The translations under genes and the position numbers were made by a program. The notes under the pieces are model-generated. The model made no database searches and was not told where the DNA came from. It saw only the letters and a program-made list of their open reading frames with translations. From Mycobacterium kiyosense (lineage in GTDB: Bacteria > Actinomycetota > Actinomycetes > Mycobacteriales > Mycobacteriaceae): a DNA stretch of 64,000 nucleotides. Of this stretch, positions 1-7,913 are shown piece by piece (positions within the stretch are counted from its first letter, which is position 1; each line of letters opens with the position of its first letter). The stretch is taken from assembly GCA_021654635.1 (NCBI GenBank), contig AP025179.1:4030001-4094000 (forward strand), read 5' to 3'.

Positions 1-353
1 GACGTGCTCGCAGCACCACCCCACAACGACCGGATCGGAGCTACCACGGAGTCCAGCTGCGCCCGCACGGCGTTGGCGGTTTCGGCCTCGGCGTAGGCGA
101 GCCCACCGGTGGCCAGCTTTTGCGCGAAGGCGTCGTGGAATGCCGTGATCTGGGCGAAGATCCCCTGAAAATCCTGGCCGTATGAGCCGAACAGCGCCGC
201 GATAGCCGTCGAGACCTCGTCGGCGGCCGCCGCCGCCAGGCTGGTCGTCCGGACCCCCGCGGCGGCACCGGCCTGGCCGAGAGCCGTTCGAATATCCACC
301 AAATCGGTTGTGGCCGTTGCCAACAAGTCCGGGTGCACACCCAGGTATGCCAT
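1..353 (-). CDS. PE family protein, C-terminus cut by window edge
   Basis: Reading the minus strand from the ATG at 353 gives an open frame to the window edge that opens MAYLGVHPDLLATATTDL and continues with the helical pattern AAAAADEVSTAIAALFG, then QDFQGIFAQITAFHDAF and YAEAETANA. This is the alpha-helical PE domain of mycobacterial PE/PPE proteins, exported by type VII (ESX) systems, usually as a PE-PPE heterodimer. The motif is slightly diverged (HPD where most have PE near residues 8-9). Only about 117 residues are visible, so PE-only, PE_PGRS or PE-lipase cannot be separated. No PPE partner is in view. Confidence 0.8.
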   Translation of the reverse strand, partial: MAYLGVHPDLLATATTDLVDIRTALGQAGAAAGVRTTSLAAAAADEVSTAIAALFGSYGQDFQGIFAQITAFHDAFAQKLATGGLAYAEAETANAVRAQLDSVVAPIRSLWGGAAST

Positions 354-475
354 CGACTCGCCCCCGACCCGTCTCCCGCTCCCCGGGAATAATCCCCAGC
401 ACTAACGACGTGCAGTTTGTCATTATTTGACGGGGACGTCATCCGAACCGCCAATTCCCGCGGCCACCAATCCTG

Positions 476-958
476 CTAGGGCCGCGCCGGACGATCCTTG
501 CCCTGACACTGCGGGCACAGACCGTGCAGCGTCAGACCGGCCCGCTCCGAGAGCGCGAAGGAACTGCCCGCCATCGCATGCTCCAGCGCCGAACTGAGCT
601 GACGGGCCGGCACCTCGATGATCGAGCCGCACCGGGTGCACACCGCATGATGATGCGGGGCGGTGGCCATCCCGTAGGTGGTGACGCCGCCGTCGAGGGT
701 CAGCGCATGCAGGACACCCTGGTCCACCAGCATGGTCACCGTGCGGTAGATGGTCGCCAGGTCGGGCAGCGGGGTTCCCCCGGCCAAGTGGGCCGGCAGC
801 CGCTCGCGGATCTCGGCCACCGACAGATGCCCGTTGAACGGTTCGAGCACCGCCAGCACCTGAATTCGTGACGGCATCCGCCGCAACCCGCGGGCACGGA
901 GGAATTCACCCAGGCGTTCGGCGGCCGCCGGGTCCAATCCCGCCGATTCGGTGGTCAC
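476..958 (-). CDS. Fur-family metalloregulator, probably nickel-responsive (Nur-like)
   Basis: 160 aa from a GTG at 958. Residues about 10-90 form the Fur winged-helix DNA-binding domain (LPDLATIYRTVTMLVDQGV). The dimer/metal domain follows, with PHHHAVCTRCG and a second pair CPQC near the C-terminus, together a structural Cys4 zinc site plus a histidine-rich regulatory metal site. It is divergent from the nickel permease nicT, and the 137-bp intergenic space holds a palindrome matching the Streptomyces Nur consensus. That makes nickel the likely ligand, with nicT repression (and perhaps self-repression) when nickel is plentiful. FurB/Zur or another Fur paralogue is the alternative; the assignment rests on context. 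Confidence 0.8.
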   Translation of the reverse strand: MTTESAGLDPAAAERLGEFLRARGLRRMPSRIQVLAVLEPFNGHLSVAEIRERLPAHLAGGTPLPDLATIYRTVTMLVDQGVLHALTLDGGVTTYGMATAPHHHAVCTRCGSIIEVPARQLSSALEHAMAGSSFALSERAGLTLHGLCPQCQGKDRPARP

Positions 959-1022
959 CCGCCCAGTGTCGCGCCGACGGCCCGGGATTGCCAGCGCGCG
1001 CGGCCAGCAGACGGATCAGTAC

Positions 1023-1039
1023 TTGCAAGTCACTTGCAC
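1023..1039. promoter_or_regulatory. Nur-box-like operator between nur-like gene and nicT
   Basis: TTGCAA, 5 bp (GTCAC), TTGCAC. The Streptomyces coelicolor Nur box is tTGCaa-N5-ttGCAA, so this matches at all but the last base and has the exact spacing. It lies 57 bp before nicT and 65 bp before the divergent regulator, and its right half is the nicT -35 hexamer, a position suited to repression. Confidence 0.6.
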
Positions 1040-1063
1040 TCAGCTTGTCGGCGAACCTACAGT
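1034..1063 (+). promoter_or_regulatory. candidate nicT promoter
   Basis: TTGCAC (1034-1039), 18-bp spacer, TACAGT (1058-1063), fitting a SigA-type promoter. The -35 is embedded in the Nur-like palindrome. A start near 1070 would leave a short leader with the ribosome-binding site GGAAGGA at 1084-1090. Confidence 0.45.
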
Positions 1064-1095
1064 CGGTGCGTCTCTCGCTCGTGGGAAGGACCCGG

Positions 1096-2196
1096 ATGGC
1101 CAGCGGCCTGCTCGACCGGTCCCGCCTACGCGACGCCTTGTCGACGGCGGAGTGGAGGCGGTTGGCACTGATGCTCGCGGTGATCACCGCGCTGCACCTG
1201 ATCGGCTGGGTCACCCTGGTTATAGTGGTCGAGCCGGCCCATTTGAGGTTGGACGGCAAGGCATTTGGCATAGGCATCGGGCTTACCGCATACACCCTGG
1301 GCCTGCGGCACGCTTTCGACGCCGACCACATCGCCGCCATCGACAACACCACCCGCAAGCTGATGGGCGACGGGCAGCGCCCACTGGCAGTCGGATTCTT
1401 CTTCTCCCTCGGCCACTCCACCGTGGTGTTCGTGTTGGCACTGCTGCTGGCGGCGGGAGTGCGGGCAATCTCCGGCCCGGTCGAGGACGACTCGTCGCGG
1501 CTGCACCATTACACCGGGCTGATCGGCACCAGCGTCTCGGGCGTGTTCCTGTACCTGATCGCGCTGCTCAACGTCGTCGTCCTGGTGGGCATCGTGCGGG
1601 TGTTCGCGAAATTGCGTCGCGGCCACTACAGCGAAAGCGAACTCGAACGCCAGCTGGAAAACCGCGGACTGGTCAACCGCTTATTGGGCCGCTTCACCAG
1701 GTCGATCACCAAGTCCTGGCACATGTATCCGGTCGGACTGCTGTTCGGGTTGGGATTCGACACCGCCACCGAAGTCGCGTTGCTGGTGCTGGCCGGAACC
1801 AGCGCGGCCTCCGGGCTGCCGTGGTACGCCATCCTGTGCCTGCCGGTGCTGTTCGCTGCCGGCATGTGCCTGTTGGACACCATCGACGGCTCGTTCATGA
1901 ACTTCGCCTACGGCTGGGCCTTCTCCAACCCGATCCGCAAGATCTACTACAACATCGCCGTGACCACGCTGTCGGTGGCCGTCGCCCTGCTGATCGGGAC
2001 GGTGGAGCTGCTCGGCCTGTTCGCCGACCAACTGCGCTGGCACGGTCCGTTCTGGGACTGGCTGGCCGGGCTCAACCTGAACACCGTCGGGTTCGTCGTC
2101 GTCGCGATGTTCGTTCTCACCTGGGCCGTGGCGTTGCTGGTCTGGCGGTACGGGCGCATCGAAGAAAGATGGGGCGCCGAAACCAATCCCGAATAA
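1096..2196 (+). CDS. nicT: NiCoT-family nickel permease
   Basis: 366 aa from the ATG at 1096, preceded by GGAAGGA at proper spacing. It is a polytopic membrane protein with the NiCoT signature RHAFDADHIAAIDNTTRK (HX4DH) in the second helix and the later family motif GLGFDTATEV. It imports Ni2+ (possibly Co2+) using the proton motive force. Length and sequence match mycobacterial NicT (Rv2856 orthologue, from memory). Placed before hypA and the [NiFe] hydrogenase, it should supply nickel for hydrogenase and urease. The upstream in-frame extension is rejected because it has no ribosome-binding site and crosses the promoter. Confidence 0.93.
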   Translation: MASGLLDRSRLRDALSTAEWRRLALMLAVITALHLIGWVTLVIVVEPAHLRLDGKAFGIGIGLTAYTLGLRHAFDADHIAAIDNTTRKLMGDGQRPLAVGFFFSLGHSTVVFVLALLLAAGVRAISGPVEDDSSRLHHYTGLIGTSVSGVFLYLIALLNVVVLVGIVRVFAKLRRGHYSESELERQLENRGLVNRLLGRFTRSITKSWHMYPVGLLFGLGFDTATEVALLVLAGTSAASGLPWYAILCLPVLFAAGMCLLDTIDGSFMNFAYGWAFSNPIRKIYYNIAVTTLSVAVALLIGTVELLGLFADQLRWHGPFWDWLAGLNLNTVGFVVVAMFVLTWAVALLVWRYGRIEERWGAETNPE

Positions 2197-2284
2197 GCGC
2201 TACCGGTCCCGACTCGGCAGTGTAGAGCGGGCAGAGCGGTGTAGAACGGTGCCCATGGGCATTCCGGGACTCGGGTGACCGCCG

Positions 2285-2620
2285 GTGCATGAGCTGTCGC
2301 TGTGTCAGGCGATCGCCGGTGTGGTCAGGTCCCACGCCGACGGACGGCACGTCGAGGTGGTCCGGGTGCGGGTGGGGGCGCTGCGGCAGGTGGTGCCGGA
2401 TTCGCTGTCGTTCTGCTGGACGCTCGTCCGGGATTGGGAGGCCATGCCCGACGCGGAGCTGGAACTGGAACTCGTGAGCGCTGAAGTGCGCTGCCGGGCC
2501 TGCGGAGAGCAGTCGGAGATTACCTCGGCGTGGTCGATCTGGTGTCCGGCGTGCGACAGTCCCGACGTCGAGGTGGTGCGCGGCAACGAATTCTTGGTGA
2601 CATCGCTCGACGTGACGTGA
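2285..2620 (+). CDS. hypA: HypA hydrogenase nickel incorporation protein
   Basis: 111 aa from a GTG at 2285, which gives the obligatory N-terminus MHELSL; Met1-His2-Glu3 is the nickel-binding end of HypA. A zinc-ribbon follows with two CxxC pairs (CRACG and CPAC, around residues 73-98). HypA works with HypB to insert nickel into the hydrogenase large subunit after the Fe(CN)2CO group is built. It sits 88 bp after nicT and about 200 bp before hhyS. HypB is not in this window. The ATG at 2289 is in another frame and is not the start. Confidence 0.93.
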   Translation: MHELSLCQAIAGVVRSHADGRHVEVVRVRVGALRQVVPDSLSFCWTLVRDWEAMPDAELELELVSAEVRCRACGEQSEITSAWSIWCPACDSPDVEVVRGNEFLVTSLDVT

Positions 2621-2647
2621 AATAGCTTCGCAGCGAGCGGGATTCAC

Positions 2648-2664
2648 CTGCAAACCGTTCGCAA
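2648..2664. promoter_or_regulatory. second Nur-box-like site upstream of hydrogenase structural genes
   Basis: CTGCAA, 5 bp (ACCGT), TCGCAA: two mismatches to tTGCaa-N5-ttGCAA with exact spacing. It lies about 45 bp upstream of the candidate hhyS -35, a place that would suit activation better than repression. One weak site in a high-GC genome could be chance. Confidence 0.35.
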
Positions 2665-2706
2665 TTGGAATCCCCCTACCTCCCACCGAATTTCACGCGG
2701 CAGCCG

Positions 2707-2735
2707 TTGACAACGCCAAGCCGCGGGGGTAGACC
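2707..2735 (+). promoter_or_regulatory. candidate SigA-type promoter for hhyS-hhyL
   Basis: A perfect -35 TTGACA (2707-2712), 17-bp spacer, and TAGACC (2730-2735) as a weak -10. It lies in the 196-bp gap between hypA and hhyS, giving a leader of roughly 75 nt. Confidence 0.4.
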
Positions 2736-2816
2736 CAAAAACAGCGCCGCGCAAGTGGGCCGACGGTCGACTCCGGCGGCGCAGGGGCCACCGCCCGGGC
2801 CCCGGAAAGCTGCAGC

Positions 2817-3872
2817 ATGCCAACAGAAGCGGCAGTCAAAGCAGAACAAACATTGATCCATGTGTTGTGGATCAACGCTGGTCTCAGTTGTGACGGCGAC
2901 TCGGTGGCGTTGACTGCCGCCACCCAGCCCAGCGTCGAGGAAATCGCCCTCGGGGCCCTGCCCGGGCTCCCACAAGTCGCCGTGCACTGGCCGCTGATCG
3001 ACTTCGAGTGCGGACCAACCGGGGGCGCCGACGACTTCCTCGAGTGGTTCTTCAAAGCCGACCGCGGCGAACTGGAACCGTTCGTGCTCGTCGTCGAAGG
3101 CTCCATCCCCAACGAGCGGATCAAGGCCGAGGGCTACTGGTGCGGGTTCGGTAACGACCCGGCCACCGGCCAGCCCATGACCACCAGCGAATGGCTGGAC
3201 CGGCTCGCACCCAAGGCCACCGCGATAGTCGCGGTGGGCACCTGCGCCACCTACGGCGGCATCCACGCCATGGCGGGCAATCCGACCGGCGCCATGGGCG
3301 TGCCCGACTACCTCGGCTGGGACTGGAAGAGCAAGGCCGGCATCCCGATTGTCTGCGTGCCGGGCTGCCCGATCCACCCGGACAACCTCTCCGAGACGCT
3401 GACCTACCTGCTCTACATGGCGACCGGTCAGGCGCCGATGATCCCGCTCGACGATGCGCTGCGCCCCAAGTGGTTGTTCGGCAACACCGTGCACGAGGGC
3501 TGCGACCGGGCCGGCTACTACGAGCAGGGCGACTTCGCCACCGAGTACGGGTCACCGAAATGCATTGTCAAACTGGGCTGTTGGGGTCCGGTGGTGAAGT
3601 GCAACGTACCCAAGCGCGGCTGGATCAACGGCATCGGCGGCTGCCCGAATGTCGGCGGCATCTGCATCGGCTGCACCATGCCGGGCTTCCCGGACAAGTT
3701 CATGCCGTTCATGGACGAACCGCCGGGCGGCAAACTGTCGAGCACCACGTCTGGTCTGTACGGCTCGGTGATCCGCGGCTTGCGGCACATCACCGAGCAC
3801 ACCCTCGACAAGGAGCCGCGCTGGCGGCACAAGGGCACCGAACTGACCACCGGAGCGCGCCGCACCTGGTAG
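2817..3872 (+). CDS. hhyS: group 1h [NiFe] hydrogenase small subunit
   Basis: 351 aa, ATG at 2817 after GGAAAG. It carries the electron-transfer iron-sulfur clusters. The N-terminal motif that is CxxC in other small subunits reads SCDGDS here (Cys25, Asp28): Asp replaces the fourth proximal-cluster cysteine, the 3Cys-1Asp signature of group 1h enzymes, seen structurally in the Ralstonia eutropha actinobacterial-type hydrogenase. Other ligands are visible in VGTCATYGG, VPGCPIHPDN and the C-terminal Cys-rich stretch (HEGC, PKC, LGCW, GGC, CIGC). No twin-arginine signal is present, so it acts in the cytoplasm or at the inner membrane face. It oxidises trace H2 for respiration during starvation. 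Confidence 0.95.
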   Translation: MPTEAAVKAEQTLIHVLWINAGLSCDGDSVALTAATQPSVEEIALGALPGLPQVAVHWPLIDFECGPTGGADDFLEWFFKADRGELEPFVLVVEGSIPNERIKAEGYWCGFGNDPATGQPMTTSEWLDRLAPKATAIVAVGTCATYGGIHAMAGNPTGAMGVPDYLGWDWKSKAGIPIVCVPGCPIHPDNLSETLTYLLYMATGQAPMIPLDDALRPKWLFGNTVHEGCDRAGYYEQGDFATEYGSPKCIVKLGCWGPVVKCNVPKRGWINGIGGCPNVGGICIGCTMPGFPDKFMPFMDEPPGGKLSSTTSGLYGSVIRGLRHITEHTLDKEPRWRHKGTELTTGARRTW

Positions 3873-3926
3873 GTGCCCCGTGCTTTTCCCCTTCAAAGCC
3901 GTATGCGGCGGAGAGCAGTATTCGCT

Positions 3927-5726
3927 ATGACAACCATCATCCCCGAGCCGTCGACATCCAAGCGGGAGCCCGGTCAACTCGTCGAGATGGCGTGGGACCC
4001 CATCACCAGAATTGTTGGCAGCCTTGGCATTTACACCAAGATCGACTTCGAGAACCGGGAAGTCGTGGAATGCCACAGCACCTCGTCGATCTTCCGCGGC
4101 TACTCGATCTTCATGAAAGGCAAGGACCCGCGCGACGCCCACTTCATCACCAGCCGGATCTGCGGCATCTGCGGCGACAACCACGCCACCTGCTCCTGCT
4201 ACGCGCAGAACATGGCCTACGGTGTGAAGCCGCCGCACCTCGGCGAATGGATCGTCAACCTGGGCGAGGCCGCAGAATACATGTTCGACCACAACATCTT
4301 TCAGGAGAATCTGGTCGGCGTGGACTTCTGCGAGAAGATGGTCGCCGAGACCAACCCCGGCGTGCTGGCCAAGGCTGAGAAGACCGCTGCCCCGCACGCC
4401 GACGCGCACGGCTACAAGACGATCGCCGACATCATGCGCTCGCTGAATCCGTTCAGCGGCGAGTTCTACCGGGAGGCTTTGCAAGTCAGCCGCTGGACGC
4501 GTGAGATGTTCTGCCTGATGGAGGGCCGCCACGTACACCCGTCCACGCTGTACCCCGGCGGCGTCGGCACCGTGGCGACCATCCAGTTGATGACCGACTA
4601 CATGACCCGGCTGATGCGCTACGTCGAGTTCATGAAAAAGGTTGTGCCGATGCACGATGACCTGTTCGACTTCTTCTACGACGCCCTGCCCGGCTACGAG
4701 AAGGTCGGCCTGCGTCGCACCCTGCTGGGCTGCTGGGGTTCGTTCCAGGACCCCGAGGTGTGCAACTTCGCCTACAAGGACATGGAACGCTGGGGCAACG
4801 CCATGTACGTCACCCCGGGTGTGGTCGTGGACGGCAAGCTGGTCACCCACTCGCTGGTCGACATCAACCTCGGCATCCGGATCCTTTTGGGCAGTTCGTA
4901 TTACGACGACTGGACCGATCAGGAGATGTTCGTGCACCGCGACCCGCTGGGCAACCCGGTGGATCGCCGGCACCCGTGGAACCAGCACACCAACCCCCAT
5001 CCGCAGAAGCGCGAGATGGACGGCGGCAAGTACAGCTGGGTGATGTCGCCGCGCTGGTTCGACGGCAAGGACCACCTGGCATTGGATACCGGCGGCGGCC
5101 CGCTGGCCCGGCTGTGGGCGACCGCGCTGGCCGGACTGGTCGACATCGGCTACGTCAAGGCCACCGGCAACAGCGTCCAGATCAACCTGCCCAAGACCGC
5201 ACTCAAGGGTCCGGTGGAGTTCGAGTGGAAGGTGCCCAAGTTCGGCAGCAACACCATCGAGCGCGATCGGGCCCGCACCTACTTCCAGGCCTACGCGGCG
5301 GCCTGCGCGCTGTACTTCGCGGAGAAGGCGCTGGAAGAGATCCGCGCCGGGCGTACCAAGACGTGGGAGAAATTCGAAGTCCCCGACGAGGGCATCGGCT
5401 GCGGGTTCACCGAAGCGGTGCGCGGCGTGCTCAGCCACCACCTGGTGATCCGGGACGGCAAGATCGCCAACTATCACCCCTACCCGCCGACTCCGTGGAA
5501 CGCCAACCCGCGGGACAGCTTCGGCACTCCGGGGCCCTACGAGGACGCGGTGCAGGGTCAGCCCATCTTCGAGGAGAACGACCGGGAGAACTTCAAGGGC
5601 ATCGACGTGATGCGCACGGTGCGCAGCTTCGACCCGTGTCTGCCCTGCGGCGTGCACATGTACCTGGGCAAGGGGAAGACCCTGGACAGACTGCACACGC
5701 CGACCCAGTCGCCGGTCGGGGAGTAG
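3927..5726 (+). CDS. hhyL: group 1h [NiFe] hydrogenase large subunit
   Basis: 599 aa from the ATG at 3927; a longer GTG start at 3873 lies directly after hhyS and is less likely. The L1 nickel ligands are RICGICGDNH (Cys79, Cys82, His86) and L2 is FDPCLPCGVH near the end (Cys571, Cys574). A 22-residue tail after that His (MYLGKGKT...SPVGE) fits a peptide cut off by the maturation protease once nickel is in. Together with HhyS it forms the catalytic heterodimer. All four active-site cysteines are present, so the enzyme should be functional. Confidence 0.95.
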   Translation: MTTIIPEPSTSKREPGQLVEMAWDPITRIVGSLGIYTKIDFENREVVECHSTSSIFRGYSIFMKGKDPRDAHFITSRICGICGDNHATCSCYAQNMAYGVKPPHLGEWIVNLGEAAEYMFDHNIFQENLVGVDFCEKMVAETNPGVLAKAEKTAAPHADAHGYKTIADIMRSLNPFSGEFYREALQVSRWTREMFCLMEGRHVHPSTLYPGGVGTVATIQLMTDYMTRLMRYVEFMKKVVPMHDDLFDFFYDALPGYEKVGLRRTLLGCWGSFQDPEVCNFAYKDMERWGNAMYVTPGVVVDGKLVTHSLVDINLGIRILLGSSYYDDWTDQEMFVHRDPLGNPVDRRHPWNQHTNPHPQKREMDGGKYSWVMSPRWFDGKDHLALDTGGGPLARLWATALAGLVDIGYVKATGNSVQINLPKTALKGPVEFEWKVPKFGSNTIERDRARTYFQAYAAACALYFAEKALEEIRAGRTKTWEKFEVPDEGIGCGFTEAVRGVLSHHLVIRDGKIANYHPYPPTPWNANPRDSFGTPGPYEDAVQGQPIFEENDRENFKGIDVMRTVRSFDPCLPCGVHMYLGKGKTLDRLHTPTQSPVGE

Positions 5727-5734
5727 AGCCCGGT

Positions 5735-6619
5735 ATGACTCGGCCGGATCGCCCGCAGGCTTCAGCAGATGACGCGCAGTGGCGCACCGCGGGCGATCGG
5801 ATCCAGACCCTGCTGGATTCCTGCGCGGCCGGCGGGACGGCGACTTACGAACGGGCCGCGCAGTTGGTCCGCGAGGTGGTCGGGCTCTACGGGGCCGCGC
5901 TCGAACGGATTCTTGCCCAAGCCGGTCCCGATTTAGCCGAGCGGCTGGCCACCGACGACCTGGTGGCCAGCCTGCTCCTGGTGCACGGTTTGCATCCGCA
6001 TGACCTGCACCGCCGGGTGAGCGACGCGCTGGACCGAGTGCGGCCCTACCTCGGTTCGCACGGCGGCGACGTGGATCTGCTGGAGATCGTTCCCGGCGAA
6101 GGACCGGGAGAAAGTACCGTGCGGCTGGCGTTCCAGGGCAGCTGCAAATCGTGCCCGTCGTCGGCGGTGACGCTGGAATTGGCCGTCGAGGACGCGGTCC
6201 GCGCCGCCGCTCCGGAGATCGCCACGATCGAGGTGGTGACGACCGCGCCCACCCATGTCATCGCGGCGGAATCGCTGCTGTCGCGGGTGCATTCGAGCGG
6301 CTCGTGGCAGCCGGCGCCGGAGCTGGCCTTGTTGGCCGCCGGCGAGGTGGCGGGTTTCTGGATCGCCGGAGTCGGCGTGCTGGCCTGCCGGGTCGGCGAG
6401 CGGACGCTGGCCTACCGCGACCATTGCCCGGTCTGCCTCGACTCGCTGGCCGGCGCGCGGTTGACCGGCAACTCACTGCAATGTCCGCGTTGCACAACGG
6501 AATTCGATGTCGTACGGGCGGGCGTTGGACCGGATGGGGCGCATCTCGAGCCGTTGCCGCTGCTGCCCCGCGACGGGGTGCTGTCGGTGGCGCTGCCGGT
6601 GTTGGGGGCGCCGGCGTGA
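5735..6619 (+). CDS. hhyE: NifU-domain plus Rieske-like iron-sulfur protein of the hydrogenase operon
   Basis: 294 aa, 8 nt after hhyL. Residues about 95-170 form a NifU C-terminal-type domain (RPYLGSHGGDVDLLEI, then GSCKSC holding the CxxC). The C-terminal 110 residues look like a Rieske fold (HCPVC...LQCPRCTTEFDV), but both metal-binding pairs are CxxC rather than CxH/CxxH, so cluster type is uncertain. In M. smegmatis a predicted iron-sulfur protein in the same position (HhyE) is needed for Hhy activity and is thought to carry electrons to the quinone pool. That role is inferred here from position and cysteines. The stop overlaps the next start (GTGA). Confidence 0.8.
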   Translation: MTRPDRPQASADDAQWRTAGDRIQTLLDSCAAGGTATYERAAQLVREVVGLYGAALERILAQAGPDLAERLATDDLVASLLLVHGLHPHDLHRRVSDALDRVRPYLGSHGGDVDLLEIVPGEGPGESTVRLAFQGSCKSCPSSAVTLELAVEDAVRAAAPEIATIEVVTTAPTHVIAAESLLSRVHSSGSWQPAPELALLAAGEVAGFWIAGVGVLACRVGERTLAYRDHCPVCLDSLAGARLTGNSLQCPRCTTEFDVVRAGVGPDGAHLEPLPLLPRDGVLSVALPVLGAPA

Positions 6620-7257
6620 CCGGCCCGTACGACGTCCTGACCCGCATCACCAACCGGCGGCAGCCGCAGCCCGCCGGTGAACGTTGCGAGATGTGCGCCG
6701 AGTCGATCGCCGACGAGCACCAGCATGTGGTGAATGTGGCGGGGCGGCAACTGATGTGCGTGTGCCGCGCCTGTTATCTGCTGTTCACCGACCCGCACGC
6801 CGCGTTGCGCTACCGCGCCGTTCCCGATCGGTATCTGGTGTTTCCGCGGTTCGCGCTGGACCGCCGGGCCTGGGAGGCGCTGCAGATCCCGGTCGGCGTG
6901 GCGTTCTTCTTCACCAACTCCGACCTGGGCCGCACGGTCGCGTTCTATCCCGGCCCGGCCGGTGCGTGCGAGTCCGAGCTGGATTTGGAGCTGTGGAATT
7001 CGATCCGAGCCGCCGACCCCCGGGTGCAGATACTGGCCGACGACGTGGAGGCGCTGCTGGTGCGGGTCCCCGACAACCCGGACGGTCCAGACGGCGGCGC
7101 GCCGCAGACGTTTCTGGTGCCGATCGACGCCTGTTACGAGTTCGTCGGGCGGCTGCGGATGTTGTGGCGCGGGTTCGACGGCGGCCAGCAGGCGCGGCAG
7201 TTCATCGACGACTTCTTCGCCCGGGTCGCCGGGCGGGCGCGGGAGGTGCCGCGATGA
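6616..7257 (+). CDS. DUF5947 family hydrogenase-associated protein
   Basis: 213 aa from a GTG overlapping the preceding stop by 4 nt. The N-terminus is cysteine-rich: CEMCAESI, then after about 25 residues MCVCRACYLLF, which could bind zinc or a cluster. The rest is a mixed domain with no catalytic motif I recognise (FPRFALDRRAWEALQIPVG, VAFFFTNS, ACYEFVGRLRMLWRGFDGG). I recall this family as a companion of group 1h hydrogenases in actinobacteria; its function is unknown. Translational coupling to hhyE and the next gene suggests a stoichiometric assembly or electron-transfer role. Confidence 0.75.
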   Translation: MTGPYDVLTRITNRRQPQPAGERCEMCAESIADEHQHVVNVAGRQLMCVCRACYLLFTDPHAALRYRAVPDRYLVFPRFALDRRAWEALQIPVGVAFFFTNSDLGRTVAFYPGPAGACESELDLELWNSIRAADPRVQILADDVEALLVRVPDNPDGPDGGAPQTFLVPIDACYEFVGRLRMLWRGFDGGQQARQFIDDFFARVAGRAREVPR

Positions 7258-7913
7258 CCGAGCAGCCGATCGACGTGAGCTTCGCGGTGCTCGACGTGAC
7301 GCCCGAACCGTACGCCGTCACCCCGGTGCTGACGGCACGCGTCGGCGTCTGCGCCGACCCGGACGACCCGGTGCACGCCATCGCACTGCGCTGCCAGGTC
7401 CGGATCGAACCGCTGCGCCGCAACTACACCGACGCCGAGGCCGCCGGTTTGACCGACCTGTTCGGCACCCGAGACCGGTGGGCCACCACCCAGCGAACTT
7501 TCCTGTGGCAGCATTGCAGCGCAATGGTTCCCGGCTTCGCCGGCACCACCACGGTGGCGCTGCCGCTGGACTGCACCTACGACTTCGAGGTCACCGCCGC
7601 CAAGTACCTGCATGCGTTGAGCGATGGTGCGCTTCCCCTCCAATTCCTGTTCAGCGGAACGATTTTCGTCAAATCCGAACGCGGATTCTCGGTGCAGCAG
7701 GTGTCCTGGGACTGCGAGGACCGCTACGACATGCCGATCCGGGTCTGGCACGATCTGATCGCGCTGCACTACCCCAACACCGGTTGGGTGCGGCTGCGTC
7801 ACGAAACCGTCTGCGCGCTGGCCGGCTACAAGTCGGCCCGCGGGATGCTCGACCTCGATCACGCGGTGAGCACGCTGCTGACCGAGTCGGCGCAGCGCGA
7901 GGTGGCGCCATGA
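7254..7913 (+). CDS. DUF6084 family hydrogenase-associated protein
   Basis: 219 aa, ATG overlapping the preceding stop (ATGA). It opens with a beta-rich segment (DVSFAVLDVTPEPYAVTPVL, RCQVRIEPLRRNYTDAE), with LFGTRDRWATTQRTFLWQH in the middle and a C-terminal tract VRLRHETVCALAGYK. No cofactor motif, signal peptide or membrane span is visible, so it is probably a soluble cytoplasmic scaffold. It matches my recollection of DUF6084, found in actinobacterial group 1h hydrogenase operons and uncharacterised. Confidence 0.75.
   Translation: MTEQPIDVSFAVLDVTPEPYAVTPVLTARVGVCADPDDPVHAIALRCQVRIEPLRRNYTDAEAAGLTDLFGTRDRWATTQRTFLWQHCSAMVPGFAGTTTVALPLDCTYDFEVTAAKYLHALSDGALPLQFLFSGTIFVKSERGFSVQQVSWDCEDRYDMPIRVWHDLIALHYPNTGWVRLRHETVCALAGYKSARGMLDLDHAVSTLLTESAQREVAP

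Noticed and set aside
41..454. 137-codon minus-strand open frame at the left edge
   Set aside because: Arg/Pro/Ser-rich, out of frame with the convincing PE domain that occupies the same bases.
3552..5696. 714-codon open frame on the minus strand across hhyL
   Set aside because: Antisense shadow of a highly conserved gene in GC-rich DNA; composition rich in His/Gly/Val with no family pattern.
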